From NCBI GenBank assembly GCA_964540535.1, contig CAZIMO010000003.1, forward strand, positions 1 to 64,000: a DNA stretch of 64,000 nt, given 5' to 3'. Made by a program: the position numbers and the translations under genes. Each line of letters starts with the position of its first letter. The stretch's first letter is position 1. Shown piece after piece: positions 31,165 through 38,323 of this stretch. This DNA is from Fimenecus sp964540535. GTDB taxonomy: Bacteria > Bacillota > Clostridia > Oscillospirales > Acutalibacteraceae. The notes beneath the pieces were generated by a model. It was not told where the DNA came from. It worked only from the letters and a program-made list of their open reading frames with translations, and made no database searches.

Positions 31165-32262
31165 TCAATATTTGAAGTTAGAGTATGTAGCTTCCATTTT
31201 ACCTGCTCCGCTACCCTTAACTGTTGCTACGCTCAATGCTTTGAGCTGGATTTCTGTTACATCCATTACATACGAAATCTCATACTTTGTAAGCTTACCG
31301 TCAACGATTTCAGCTTTTACAACAATTGACTGATATGTAACATTAACATCATTTGCCTTGATGAATGAACCTGCACCTGCATCTGCAAGTCCCTGGTTAA
31401 CCTCATCACAAGTAATAAAGTCGTTAGTTACATGGTGAAGCGCGTTGCTTCCATCTTTTTGAGGCTTGTTGCAAGCGTTAAGCTGAATTGTATATGTGTT
31501 GCCCTTTACTTGGAAGTTTTCGCCCTTAATATCTGCCTCTGTAAGCTTTGAACCAACAAGAAGGAACTTGTCTTTATTCATTCCTTCATCAGGAAGCTTG
31601 CCGTTTACAACATTTGCTGTTAAAGACTTGTCTTTACCGCTGATGTCAAGGAAACCGCCAACAACGCTTTCAACTGTTGCTGTACCGGACTTATCAACCA
31701 TACCGATAACCTTGTTAAGAGTATCTTTACCGCTTACATCAAGGTCTCTTGTATAATAGCAAGATCGTTCCCACTTATAACTTGCTTTTGCAGCCTTTGC
31801 CGTTGCATCGTTAATTGCCTTTACGACATCTGCCTTTGTCAGCTTTGCGGACTGTTGAGTGTTGCCTGTTGAAGTACCTGCCGATGCAGAGCTTCCGTTG
31901 CCTGTTGAAGTTCCTGTTGATGCTGAACTGCCGTCGTCTGAAGAAGCAGGAGCAGGATCGTCATTGCCTGTTGATGCTGAACCGCCGTCGTCTGAAGGAG
32001 CAGGAGCAGGATCGTCATTGCCGAACAAGTTGCCGTCGCCGTTGTCTGCCGGTGTTCCTGTTGATGCACCGCCCTGCGCGCTGCCTGTTGCTACGGGAGC
32101 AGTTTCAGGTACGAAAGCGATAGTGGCAAGCGAATAAGCCATTGCAATTGCAAGGAAAAACGCTAACGCTTTTGTAAATGTTCCAAAGAAGAGCTTTCTT
32201 TTATTGGATCTTTTTTCCAGTTTAGCTTGAACTTCTTCGGGTGTTAAAACCTTTTTTGCCAT
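31165..32262 (-). CDS. Membrane-anchored protein with Pro/Ser/Gly repeat linker (paralogue B)
   Basis: 365 residues. It has the same plan as its downstream neighbour: a MAKKVLTPEEVQAKLEKRS-like basic start, one membrane helix at about 31-48 (ALAFFLAIAMAYSLATIAF), a repetitive linker at about 70-135 (DDPAPAPSDDGGSASTG, ASAGTSTGN), and a globular domain from VVKAINDATAKAAKASYKWER to the shared end KMEATYSNFKY. The domain pair share HHVTNDFIT/DHATNDYIT and a VVGG-[FL]-[ID] segment. It is the first gene after the promoter at 32304-32332 and 33 nt from its paralogue. This is an adjacent duplication in which the linkers diverged in composition. Function is unknown. Confidence 0.75.
   Translation of the reverse strand: MAKKVLTPEEVQAKLEKRSNKRKLFFGTFTKALAFFLAIAMAYSLATIAFVPETAPVATGSAQGGASTGTPADNGDGNLFGNDDPAPAPSDDGGSASTGNDDPAPASSDDGSSASTGTSTGNGSSASAGTSTGNTQQSAKLTKADVVKAINDATAKAAKASYKWERSCYYTRDLDVSGKDTLNKVIGMVDKSGTATVESVVGGFLDISGKDKSLTANVVNGKLPDEGMNKDKFLLVGSKLTEADIKGENFQVKGNTYTIQLNACNKPQKDGSNALHHVTNDFITCDEVNQGLADAGAGSFIKANDVNVTYQSIVVKAEIVDGKLTKYEISYVMDVTEIQLKALSVATVKGSGAGKMEATYSNFKY
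31913..32020 (-). repeat. 54-bp direct tandem repeat (two copies) in the linker of paralogue B
   Basis: Copies at 31913-31966 and 31967-32020 differ at only two positions. Each adds 18 codons and keeps the frame. The near identity indicates a recent duplication. Confidence 0.9.
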
Positions 32263-32303
32263 TTATAGGTTCCCCTTTCAATGTTTATGTAACACGTATC
32301 TTT

Positions 32304-32332
32304 AATTTACACCAAAATCATAAAAAAGTCAA
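32304..32332 (-). promoter_or_regulatory. Promoter of the paralogous linker-protein pair
   Basis: Reading minus, TTGACT (32332-32327), 17 nt, TAAATT (32309-32304), about 40 nt before the 365-residue gene. Confidence 0.72.
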
Positions 32333-32343
32333 TGAATTTTCAT

Positions 32344-32901
32344 CTATTTTTTATTGGATTTTAAAATCTTTTCATAAATCGCGCTTACGGGAAGTCCCAC
32401 AACATTAAAATAATCGCCATCAATTCTTCTTATGAATTTTGAAGCAAGCCCTTGAATACCGTAAGCTCCTGCCTTGTCATAAGGCTCGTCTGTATCAATA
32501 TACGCGTTGATTTCTTCGTCGATAAGATCATAAAACTGAACCCGAGTTTCTTCGGCAAAGGTTATTGAAGTACCGTTGCCGATTGCGCACACGCCCGTAA
32601 ATACCGAATGAATTCTGCCCGAAAGCTTTTTAATCATATTAAAAGCTTCTTCACGGCTGTGGGGTTTGCCGAGAATTTCGCCGTCAAGCACCACAACGGT
32701 GTCAGCGCCGAGCACGGTTTCATCATCTGCCCTTTCTACCGCCATAGCCTTGCGTGCCGCAAGAAAAACCACTGCGTCCTGCGGTGAAGTTCCCTCTGGA
32801 ATTGTTTCGTCAGCATTTGCCGAGCGGACAGTGAACTCTATACCTGCGTTTTTAAGAATTTCGCTTCTTCTCGGTGATTTTGAAGCAAGAACAAGTTTCA
32901 T
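32344..32901 (-). CDS. maf: Maf-family nucleoside triphosphate pyrophosphatase
   Basis: 185 residues. ASKSPRRSEILKNAGIEF is the family N-terminus, VLGADTVVVLDGEILGKP the catalytic Asp region, GRIHSVFTGVC the substrate loop, and DEPYDKAGAYGIQG the C-terminal signature. Maf proteins hydrolyse dTTP, UTP or modified nucleotides and keep them out of nucleic acids. The ATG overlaps the nudix gene stop (ATGA). It is last in the leftward murD-nudix-maf operon, all with overlapping ends. Confidence 0.93.
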   Translation of the reverse strand: MKLVLASKSPRRSEILKNAGIEFTVRSANADETIPEGTSPQDAVVFLAARKAMAVERADDETVLGADTVVVLDGEILGKPHSREEAFNMIKKLSGRIHSVFTGVCAIGNGTSITFAEETRVQFYDLIDEEINAYIDTDEPYDKAGAYGIQGLASKFIRRIDGDYFNVVGLPVSAIYEKILKSNKK

Positions 32902-33443
32902 ATTCTGCCCTCGCTTTTCATTTGATTGATTTTAAGCACCATTGTCTGGGTTTTACTGTCGGGCAGTTCGCCGTTCATCACCATTTCAACCGCTTTTTCA
33001 AGAGGTATTTTATAAACCTCTAAAAATTCATCATCGTCAGGATTTTGCTCTCCGAATTTCAAATCCGTTGCCAAATACATATATATAATTTCACCGCAAT
33101 AGCCCGGTGATGGATAAAGCTTGCCGAGAGAAACATAATTTTTTGCAACCGCACCCGTTTCTTCTTTCAGCTCACGCTTGCCTGCCTCAAATGGGTCTTC
33201 GCCTTTTTCGAGTTTTCCTGCAGGAAGCTCGGTAATAATTTCCATATAAGGATATCGAAACTGCTTGACAAAATAAAGATTGCCGTCATTATCAAGCGGA
33301 GCTACGCACACACCGCCGTTATGCTCAACAATTTCACGCTTTGCAACTGTTCCGTTGGGTAAAAGCGCTTCATCAACACGCATATTCACAATTTTACCCT
33401 TAAATTTATAATCAAAACTGATTTGTTTTTCCGTTAAATCCAT
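32898..33443 (-). CDS. NUDIX hydrolase, ADP-ribose pyrophosphatase type
   Basis: 181 residues. The Nudix box reads GKLEKGEDPFEAGKRELKEE plus TGA, fitting G-x5-E-x7-R-E-x2-E-E-x-G. The trailing YPSPGYCGEIIYMYLA, with a Pro about 15 residues after the box, is the ADP-ribose pyrophosphatase hallmark. It probably hydrolyses ADP-ribose to AMP and ribose-5-phosphate. It starts with ATG overlapping the murD stop as TAATG, and its end overlaps maf. Confidence 0.9.
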   Translation of the reverse strand: MDLTEKQISFDYKFKGKIVNMRVDEALLPNGTVAKREIVEHNGGVCVAPLDNDGNLYFVKQFRYPYMEIITELPAGKLEKGEDPFEAGKRELKEETGAVAKNYVSLGKLYPSPGYCGEIIYMYLATDLKFGEQNPDDDEFLEVYKIPLEKAVEMVMNGELPDSKTQTMVLKINQMKSEGRI

Positions 33444-34738
33444 TATTTTTTCTCTCCGTATATTTTTACAAGCGATTTGTAATGTCTGCCCTTTTCCTCA
33501 AAATTTTTATATTCGTTATAGCTTGAAGCGGCAGGAGACAAAATGCAAATTCCGTCAGTTTTTGTGTGCTCATAGGCAAATTTTACTGCTTCTTCAAGAT
33601 TTTCGGCTTTGATAAGCATTTTATTTGCGCCGTTTTCGGTCATCATATCAATAATTTTATGACCCGTAGTTTTTGTGCCGATAATCACGCTCAATCCGCT
33701 GTTTTCAAGATCAATCGCAAAATCAGTGTAGTCAATTCCTCTGTCCTTACCGCCGATTATAAGCGTATCTGCCTTGATTGCATTCACTGCGCACATTACC
33801 GCGTGAGGAATTGTCGCAATGCAATCGTTATAAAATGTAATGCCGTTGTATTTGCCCACATTTTCCATTCGGTGTTCAATGCCCTCAAAATCATCAATGG
33901 CTTTTTTAGCCTGTTCAGCAGTTACGCCGAATTTTGAAGCCGCCGTGAAAGCATAAAGCACATCATGGCGGTTATGCTCGCCCGCAAGGTGAATATTTTC
34001 AATTTCAAAGGATAAGCCGGCATCTTTTTTAATTGCAACAGCATTTGATTTTATTTCGTTCAAATCAAGGTATGGCTCCAACCCTTGAGTTCCGTTATAT
34101 ATAAAGGTATTATTTTCATTTTGAAATCTTACAATATTGAGCTTTGCGTTGACATAGCCTGTCATTCCGCCCTTGTAATGTTCAAGATGCTCTTCATAAA
34201 TATTGGTAAGAATTGCCACATCGGGCGAGCTTCCGGTAAATTCAAGCTGATGAGAAGAAAGCTCAATAACAGCAATTTTATCTTCAGTCATTTCTTCAAT
34301 ATAATCAAGCACAGGAAGCCCCATATTGCCCATAAGCTCGCATTTAGCGCCGCTTGCGCAAAGCATTTTGTAGGTAAGCGTAGATGTGGTGGTCTTGCCC
34401 TTTGAGCCTGTTACGCCGATTTTTGTACAGGGCGCATATTTCATAAACAAATCGGTCTGACAGGTTACATAGGTTCTGTCGGGAATATCCGCATTCACAA
34501 AAGAAATACCCGGGCTTTTCATAACAACATCAAATTTGCCTATGTGCGAGAGATAATCTTCACCGCAGTAATATTCAACGAAAGCGTCATCGATTTTCTG
34601 CTCTCTGCTGTCACCGATACCAAGTATTTTCTCCGGCAGATATTTCCTTATATAATTGTATGTGCTTTTGCCCTCTCTGCCAAATCCGAGAATAAGCACG
34701 CTTTTATCCTTTAAAAATTCAATTACGGGAGGTAACAC
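33443..34738 (-). CDS. murD: UDP-N-acetylmuramoyl-L-alanine:D-glutamate ligase
   Basis: 431 residues. It adds D-Glu to UDP-MurNAc-L-Ala in cytosolic peptidoglycan precursor synthesis. Features are the N-terminal Rossmann VLILGFGREGKSTYN, the ATP-binding GVTGSKGKTTTSTL, ELSSHQLE, NIYEEHLEHY, HLAGEHNRHDVLYA and the C-terminal LSPAASSYNEYKNFEEKGRHY. The start is GTG 34738 with AAAGGAA 7 nt before. It stands apart from any mur or fts cluster, grouped with maf and a nudix gene. Confidence 0.95.
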   Translation of the reverse strand: MLPPVIEFLKDKSVLILGFGREGKSTYNYIRKYLPEKILGIGDSREQKIDDAFVEYYCGEDYLSHIGKFDVVMKSPGISFVNADIPDRTYVTCQTDLFMKYAPCTKIGVTGSKGKTTTSTLTYKMLCASGAKCELMGNMGLPVLDYIEEMTEDKIAVIELSSHQLEFTGSSPDVAILTNIYEEHLEHYKGGMTGYVNAKLNIVRFQNENNTFIYNGTQGLEPYLDLNEIKSNAVAIKKDAGLSFEIENIHLAGEHNRHDVLYAFTAASKFGVTAEQAKKAIDDFEGIEHRMENVGKYNGITFYNDCIATIPHAVMCAVNAIKADTLIIGGKDRGIDYTDFAIDLENSGLSVIIGTKTTGHKIIDMMTENGANKMLIKAENLEEAVKFAYEHTKTDGICILSPAASSYNEYKNFEEKGRHYKSLVKIYGEKK

Positions 34739-34800
34739 TATATCGTTCCTTTCGTTACATTTTTTACGCTATAACATCTTCTGAATTTGCATATATATTG

Positions 34801-34829
34801 ATTATACAATTGTCAGATTGAAAAATCAA
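34801..34829 (-). promoter_or_regulatory. Promoter of murD-nudix-maf
   Basis: Reading minus, TTGATT (34829-34824), 17 nt, TATAAT (34806-34801), about 60 nt before the GTG start of murD. Confidence 0.78.
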
Positions 34830-34885
34830 CAGAAAAAGGTCACAATATCAATTTATAAATTATTTAAAAAGTTGCGAAAACACAG

Positions 34886-34914
34886 TTGCATTGTTTGGGC
34901 AATTATGCTATAAT
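34886..34914 (+). promoter_or_regulatory. Promoter of the EF-G-like gene
   Basis: TTGCAT (34886-34891), 17 nt, TATAAT (34909-34914). The -35 is weak and the -10 perfect. It lies 74 nt before the chosen ATG. Confidence 0.62.
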
Positions 34915-34987
34915 TTTCTTAAAGTACCGAAAAATTCTATTGATTTTTTACATAAAGCGGTACATTAAGGAAAGGCGGTACGCTTTT

Positions 34988-37054
34988 ATGAAGGCTTATA
35001 CCTCAAATAACATCAGAAATATTGCCGTGTTAGGTCACGGCGGAAAAGGAAAAACCACTCTTTGCGAAGCTATGCTTTATCTTGCAGGCGCAACAGACAG
35101 GCTTGGCAGGGTTGCAGACGGAAATACTGTTCTCGACTTTGACGCAGAAGAAAAAAGAAGAAAATCATCGGTTTCATCTGCAATGGCTGCAATCGAATGG
35201 GATAACACAAAGCTAAATATTATTGACGCTCCCGGTCTTTTTGACTTTGAAAACGGTGCGGCAGAAGCTGTTCGCGCGGCAGAAGCTGTGCTTATAGTTA
35301 CAAGTGCAGGCTCGGGCGTTGACGTAGGTACTGAAAAGGCATTCAAAGCAGCTGAAAAAAGAGGTCTTGCAAAGTTTTTTGCAATCACAAAAACTGATTC
35401 AGACCACAGAAGCTTCTATAAAACCTTTGAGGCTTTAAAAGAAGTTTACGGCAACAAGCTTTGCCCCACAATTATTCCTTATATGGAGGGCAATATTACA
35501 AAATCCTATGTAAACCTTATGACAGGCATAGTATACGAATATGACACAGACGGCAAGGCAGTTAAAACAGCAATGCCCGACGACCCTGTAATCGCAGAAA
35601 TGACATCGGCATTTATGGAAGCCGTTGCAACAACTGACGACGGACTTATGGAAAAATTCTTTGAGGGTGAGGCATTCACACAAGAAGAAATTCTTAAAGG
35701 TCTTTGCACAGGTATTTTTGACGGCTCAATTTATCCTGTTTATGCGGTTTCGGGTCTTACCTGCGCAGGCGTTGACCAGCTTCTTTACAATCTTGCATGG
35801 TCAGTTCCCGGCGCATACGGTTACGCAGGCGAAACAGCAAAAACCGAAGACGGCGAAGAAACAGTTCTTCCCTGTAATATTAACGGTCCTCTTGCCGCAG
35901 TATGCTTTAAGACCGTTGCTGACCCGTTTGTAGGCAAGATGTCATTCTTCAAGGTAGTTTCGGGCAAGCTTTCCGCTGATACTCCTGCTTATAATGTACG
36001 CACAGGCGAAACAGAAAAAATCGGCAAAATCGTCACGGTTAAGGGCGGCAGACAGGAAGACGCTAAAGAAATTATCGCAGGCGACATCGGCGTAGTCACC
36101 AAGCTTGCAGGCGTTAAAACAGGCGACACGCTTTGCGACGCTAAAAATATTGTAATTCTTGATGGTGTTGAATCTCCCAAGCCCTGTCTTTCAATGGCAG
36201 TTAAGGTTCGCAAAAAGGGAGAAGAAGAAAAAGTTGCGCAAGGACTTTTCAGACTTATGGAAGAAGACCCCACAATCTCTTTCAATATCAATAAAGAAAC
36301 CAAGGAACAGGTTCTTTCGGGTCTCGGCGAACAGCATCTTGATGTTGTTGTTTCAAAGCTCAAAAATAAATTCGGTGTTGAGGTTGATTTAACTGTTCCC
36401 AAGGTTGCTTACAGAGAAACAATCCGTAAATCCGCTGAAGCGCAGGGCAAGCACAAAAAGCAGTCAGGCGGCCATGGTCAGTTCGGCGATGTGCATATCC
36501 GTTTTGAACCCTGCGACAGTGACGAGCTTATTTTTGCAGAAGAGGTATTCGGCGGCGCAGTTCCCAAGAATTTCTTCCCCGCAGTTGAAAAAGGACTTCG
36601 CGACTGTGTTCAGAAGGGTATTTTGGCAGGCTATCCTATGGTAGGTGTTAAGGCTACTCTTTATGACGGCTCATACCACCCTGTTGACTCGTCTGAAATG
36701 GCATTTAAAACTGCCGCTTCGCTTGCATACAAAGCAGGAATCGCAAAGTCTGACCCCACAATTCTTGAACCTGTAGGCACTCTCATTGCCCGTATGCCGG
36801 ATGACAATCTCGGCGATATTATGGGAGACATCACAAAACGCCGCGGCAGAGTTCTCGGTATGGGACCTGCTGACGAACCCAAAATGCAAGAAATCACCGC
36901 TGAAGTTCCAATGGCTGAAATGGGTAACTTTACAACAGTTCTCCGCTCAGTAACAGCCGGCAGAGGCTCATTCTCATTTGAATTTGCGCGCTATGAGCAG
37001 GCGCCTCAAAACATTGTTGAAAAGGTTATTGCTGACTCCGCAGCAGAAGAATAA
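34988..37054 (+). CDS. Elongation factor G-like GTPase (EF-G2 type)
   Basis: 688 residues with the five-domain EF-G layout. The G domain is atypical. The P-loop is GHGGKGKTTL. The G3 motif is DAPGLFDF, where EF-G has DTPGHVDF, so the GTPase-activating His is Leu. The NKxD motif is TKTD and a normal switch I (RGITI) cannot be seen. Domains III-V are ordinary, with GLGEQHLDVVVSKL and SGGHGQFGDVHIRFEP. Family members act as back-up, specialised or poorly hydrolysing EF-G paralogues. The start is ATG 34988, preceded by AGGAAAGGCGG. The longer frame would start inside the promoter. The canonical fusA is not in the window. Confidence 0.88.
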   Translation: MKAYTSNNIRNIAVLGHGGKGKTTLCEAMLYLAGATDRLGRVADGNTVLDFDAEEKRRKSSVSSAMAAIEWDNTKLNIIDAPGLFDFENGAAEAVRAAEAVLIVTSAGSGVDVGTEKAFKAAEKRGLAKFFAITKTDSDHRSFYKTFEALKEVYGNKLCPTIIPYMEGNITKSYVNLMTGIVYEYDTDGKAVKTAMPDDPVIAEMTSAFMEAVATTDDGLMEKFFEGEAFTQEEILKGLCTGIFDGSIYPVYAVSGLTCAGVDQLLYNLAWSVPGAYGYAGETAKTEDGEETVLPCNINGPLAAVCFKTVADPFVGKMSFFKVVSGKLSADTPAYNVRTGETEKIGKIVTVKGGRQEDAKEIIAGDIGVVTKLAGVKTGDTLCDAKNIVILDGVESPKPCLSMAVKVRKKGEEEKVAQGLFRLMEEDPTISFNINKETKEQVLSGLGEQHLDVVVSKLKNKFGVEVDLTVPKVAYRETIRKSAEAQGKHKKQSGGHGQFGDVHIRFEPCDSDELIFAEEVFGGAVPKNFFPAVEKGLRDCVQKGILAGYPMVGVKATLYDGSYHPVDSSEMAFKTAASLAYKAGIAKSDPTILEPVGTLIARMPDDNLGDIMGDITKRRGRVLGMGPADEPKMQEITAEVPMAEMGNFTTVLRSVTAGRGSFSFEFARYEQAPQNIVEKVIADSAAEE

Positions 37055-37068
37055 TTTACAATACATAA

Positions 37069-37103
37069 CAAGCAAGCCGAGAACTTAACGCTCTCGGCTT
37101 GCT
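37069..37103 (+). terminator. Terminator of the EF-G-like gene
   Basis: A 13-bp perfect stem AAGCAAGCCGAGA/TCTCGGCTTGCTT with a 9-nt loop, followed by TGATTCTT; the T tract is short. Confidence 0.78.
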
Positions 37104-37127
37104 TTGATTCTTATTAGCAATAAATGT

Positions 37128-37222
37128 GCAACGCGCAATAAAATTCTCCGTCAGGCGAATAAAACTGTCCGTAGGACAATATCACTGCGAAGCAATATCA
37201 CTCGTCTTTGGCGAATAAAACT
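37128..37222. repeat. Array of micro-hairpins between EF-G-like and peptide genes
   Basis: Within about 95 nt the phrase GCGAATAAAACT (or CAATAAAATT, CAATATCACT) recurs, alternating with tiny palindromes such as GTCC-GTA-GGAC and TGC-GAA-GCA. There is no ORF with a ribosome site. It resembles the short hairpin-rich spacer repeats common in clostridial intergenic DNA. It also lies immediately downstream of the 38-aa peptide gene and could shape the end of that transcript. Confidence 0.5.
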
Positions 37223-37226
37223 CCTT

Positions 37227-37343
37227 TTATCCCCACCATCCTGTATTGCCACCGTCGGGGTCGCCGTTACCGATTGATACGGTTATCACATCTTTGATTT
37301 CGTAAACAGTTATATCAAAATCAGGTGAAATATATTCTTTCAT
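37227..37343 (-). CDS. 38-residue peptide with Gly/Trp-rich tail
   Basis: ATG 37343 to TAA 37227 with GGAGG 7 nt upstream, a near-perfect ribosome site. It starts MKEYISPDFDITVYEIKDVI and ends DGGNTGWWG. There is no signal peptide and no Cys. Its pattern (aromatic/Pro start, acidic strand, 'DVIT', variable Gly-rich end) resembles many short orphan peptides of Firmicutes whose roles are unclear and some of which are suspected peptide precursors. It lies 14 nt after the cohesin-protein gene, hence last in the operon with the exported amidase. No modifying enzyme or peptide exporter is nearby. Confidence 0.7.
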   Translation of the reverse strand: MKEYISPDFDITVYEIKDVITVSIGNGDPDGGNTGWWG

Positions 37344-37357
37344 AATTTACCTCCATA

Positions 37358-38311
37358 TTATGACGGAAAAGCCTGCGGATAATATTGATTATATAAGCTT
37401 TCAAAAGAATTACTTATAATATCTTCGTAATATACATAATATGTCATTCCGTCTTTTTCATAAACAATATATGCAATAGCATTTATTCCACCGCTTTTTT
37501 CAGTGTCCGGGATGCCCATTACTACACAAGAAAATGTATAATCGCCATATGCTGTTGAAATGTAATTTATAGGTTGTTTTACATATCCTTCCGCTGCGGT
37601 GTTATTTTCCACAAGATTTTTAGCTGAATCCACATTGAACGCAATATCACCCCTTGTAAAAACAAAACCAATATCTTTAATAGATTTTATGGCAGTTTCT
37701 TCGTCTCCAAAAGTATCCATAAATCTATCTGTCGGTATTTTAGCAAGATAGCGATAGTCAAATATATTTGAATATGTGCCGTCATCATTTTTGCCAAACC
37801 GTATCTGCTCTTTATAATGCTCAATAATTGAAGCTTCTGTTGCAATTCCTTTGATATTTAATTTACCTGCTGCAACATTTATATCAACATCTTCTTCGTC
37901 ATAGTTGTAGCAACCGCGCGGAATAAACGAAACTGTATATTCTCCGGCGGATGTTTCTGACGGAACAGTTACTGTCAAATAACACAAAATACCTTTTGTC
38001 GTTACATCTTCATCGGAGTCCCATACAGGATTTTTACCGTTTGTCATTGCAAATATATTTCCGTTTGAAACAGAAATTGAAATGTCTGTTACTTTATTAT
38101 TGTTGGCATCATAACATACGGGAGTAAGGCTCAAAAAGCACATTCCGGGATTATCTTTTAACATAACTTCTACTGTTACCTGTTCACCCTGCTTGCAAGT
38201 AACATCGGCACATTCAATTGTTGCCGAACCAACTGCATAAGCAGATAACGAGAAACTTAAAGTAGCCGTTAAAAGAATAACACTTAATATAAACGAAATT
38301 ATCTTCCGCAT
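37358..38311 (-). CDS. Exported cohesin-domain protein
   Basis: 317 residues. Residues 1-26 are a signal peptide (ISFILSVILLTATLSFSLSAYA). Residues about 28-155 are a cohesin-like beta sandwich: VTCKQGEQVTVEVMLKDNPG, then WDSDEDVTTKGILCYLTVTV and AGEYTVSFIP. Residues about 165-317 have no recognised domain; they are rich in Tyr and Asp and end YYVYYEDIISNSF. The cohesin is closely related to the one in the gene upstream: both have the NPG turn, a WDSD/WVADSD element and NYDE-[EQ]-DV near the end. It has no sortase motif or SLH domain, so it is probably released or held through a dockerin partner. Confidence 0.82.
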   Translation of the reverse strand: MRKIISFILSVILLTATLSFSLSAYAVGSATIECADVTCKQGEQVTVEVMLKDNPGMCFLSLTPVCYDANNNKVTDISISVSNGNIFAMTNGKNPVWDSDEDVTTKGILCYLTVTVPSETSAGEYTVSFIPRGCYNYDEEDVDINVAAGKLNIKGIATEASIIEHYKEQIRFGKNDDGTYSNIFDYRYLAKIPTDRFMDTFGDEETAIKSIKDIGFVFTRGDIAFNVDSAKNLVENNTAAEGYVKQPINYISTAYGDYTFSCVVMGIPDTEKSGGINAIAYIVYEKDGMTYYVYYEDIISNSFESLYNQYYPQAFPS

Positions 38312-38323
38312 TTTTACTCCTCC

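Noticed and set aside
37128..37222. CRISPR array at the micro-hairpin region
   Set aside because: Units and spacers are irregular and too short; no cas genes in the window.
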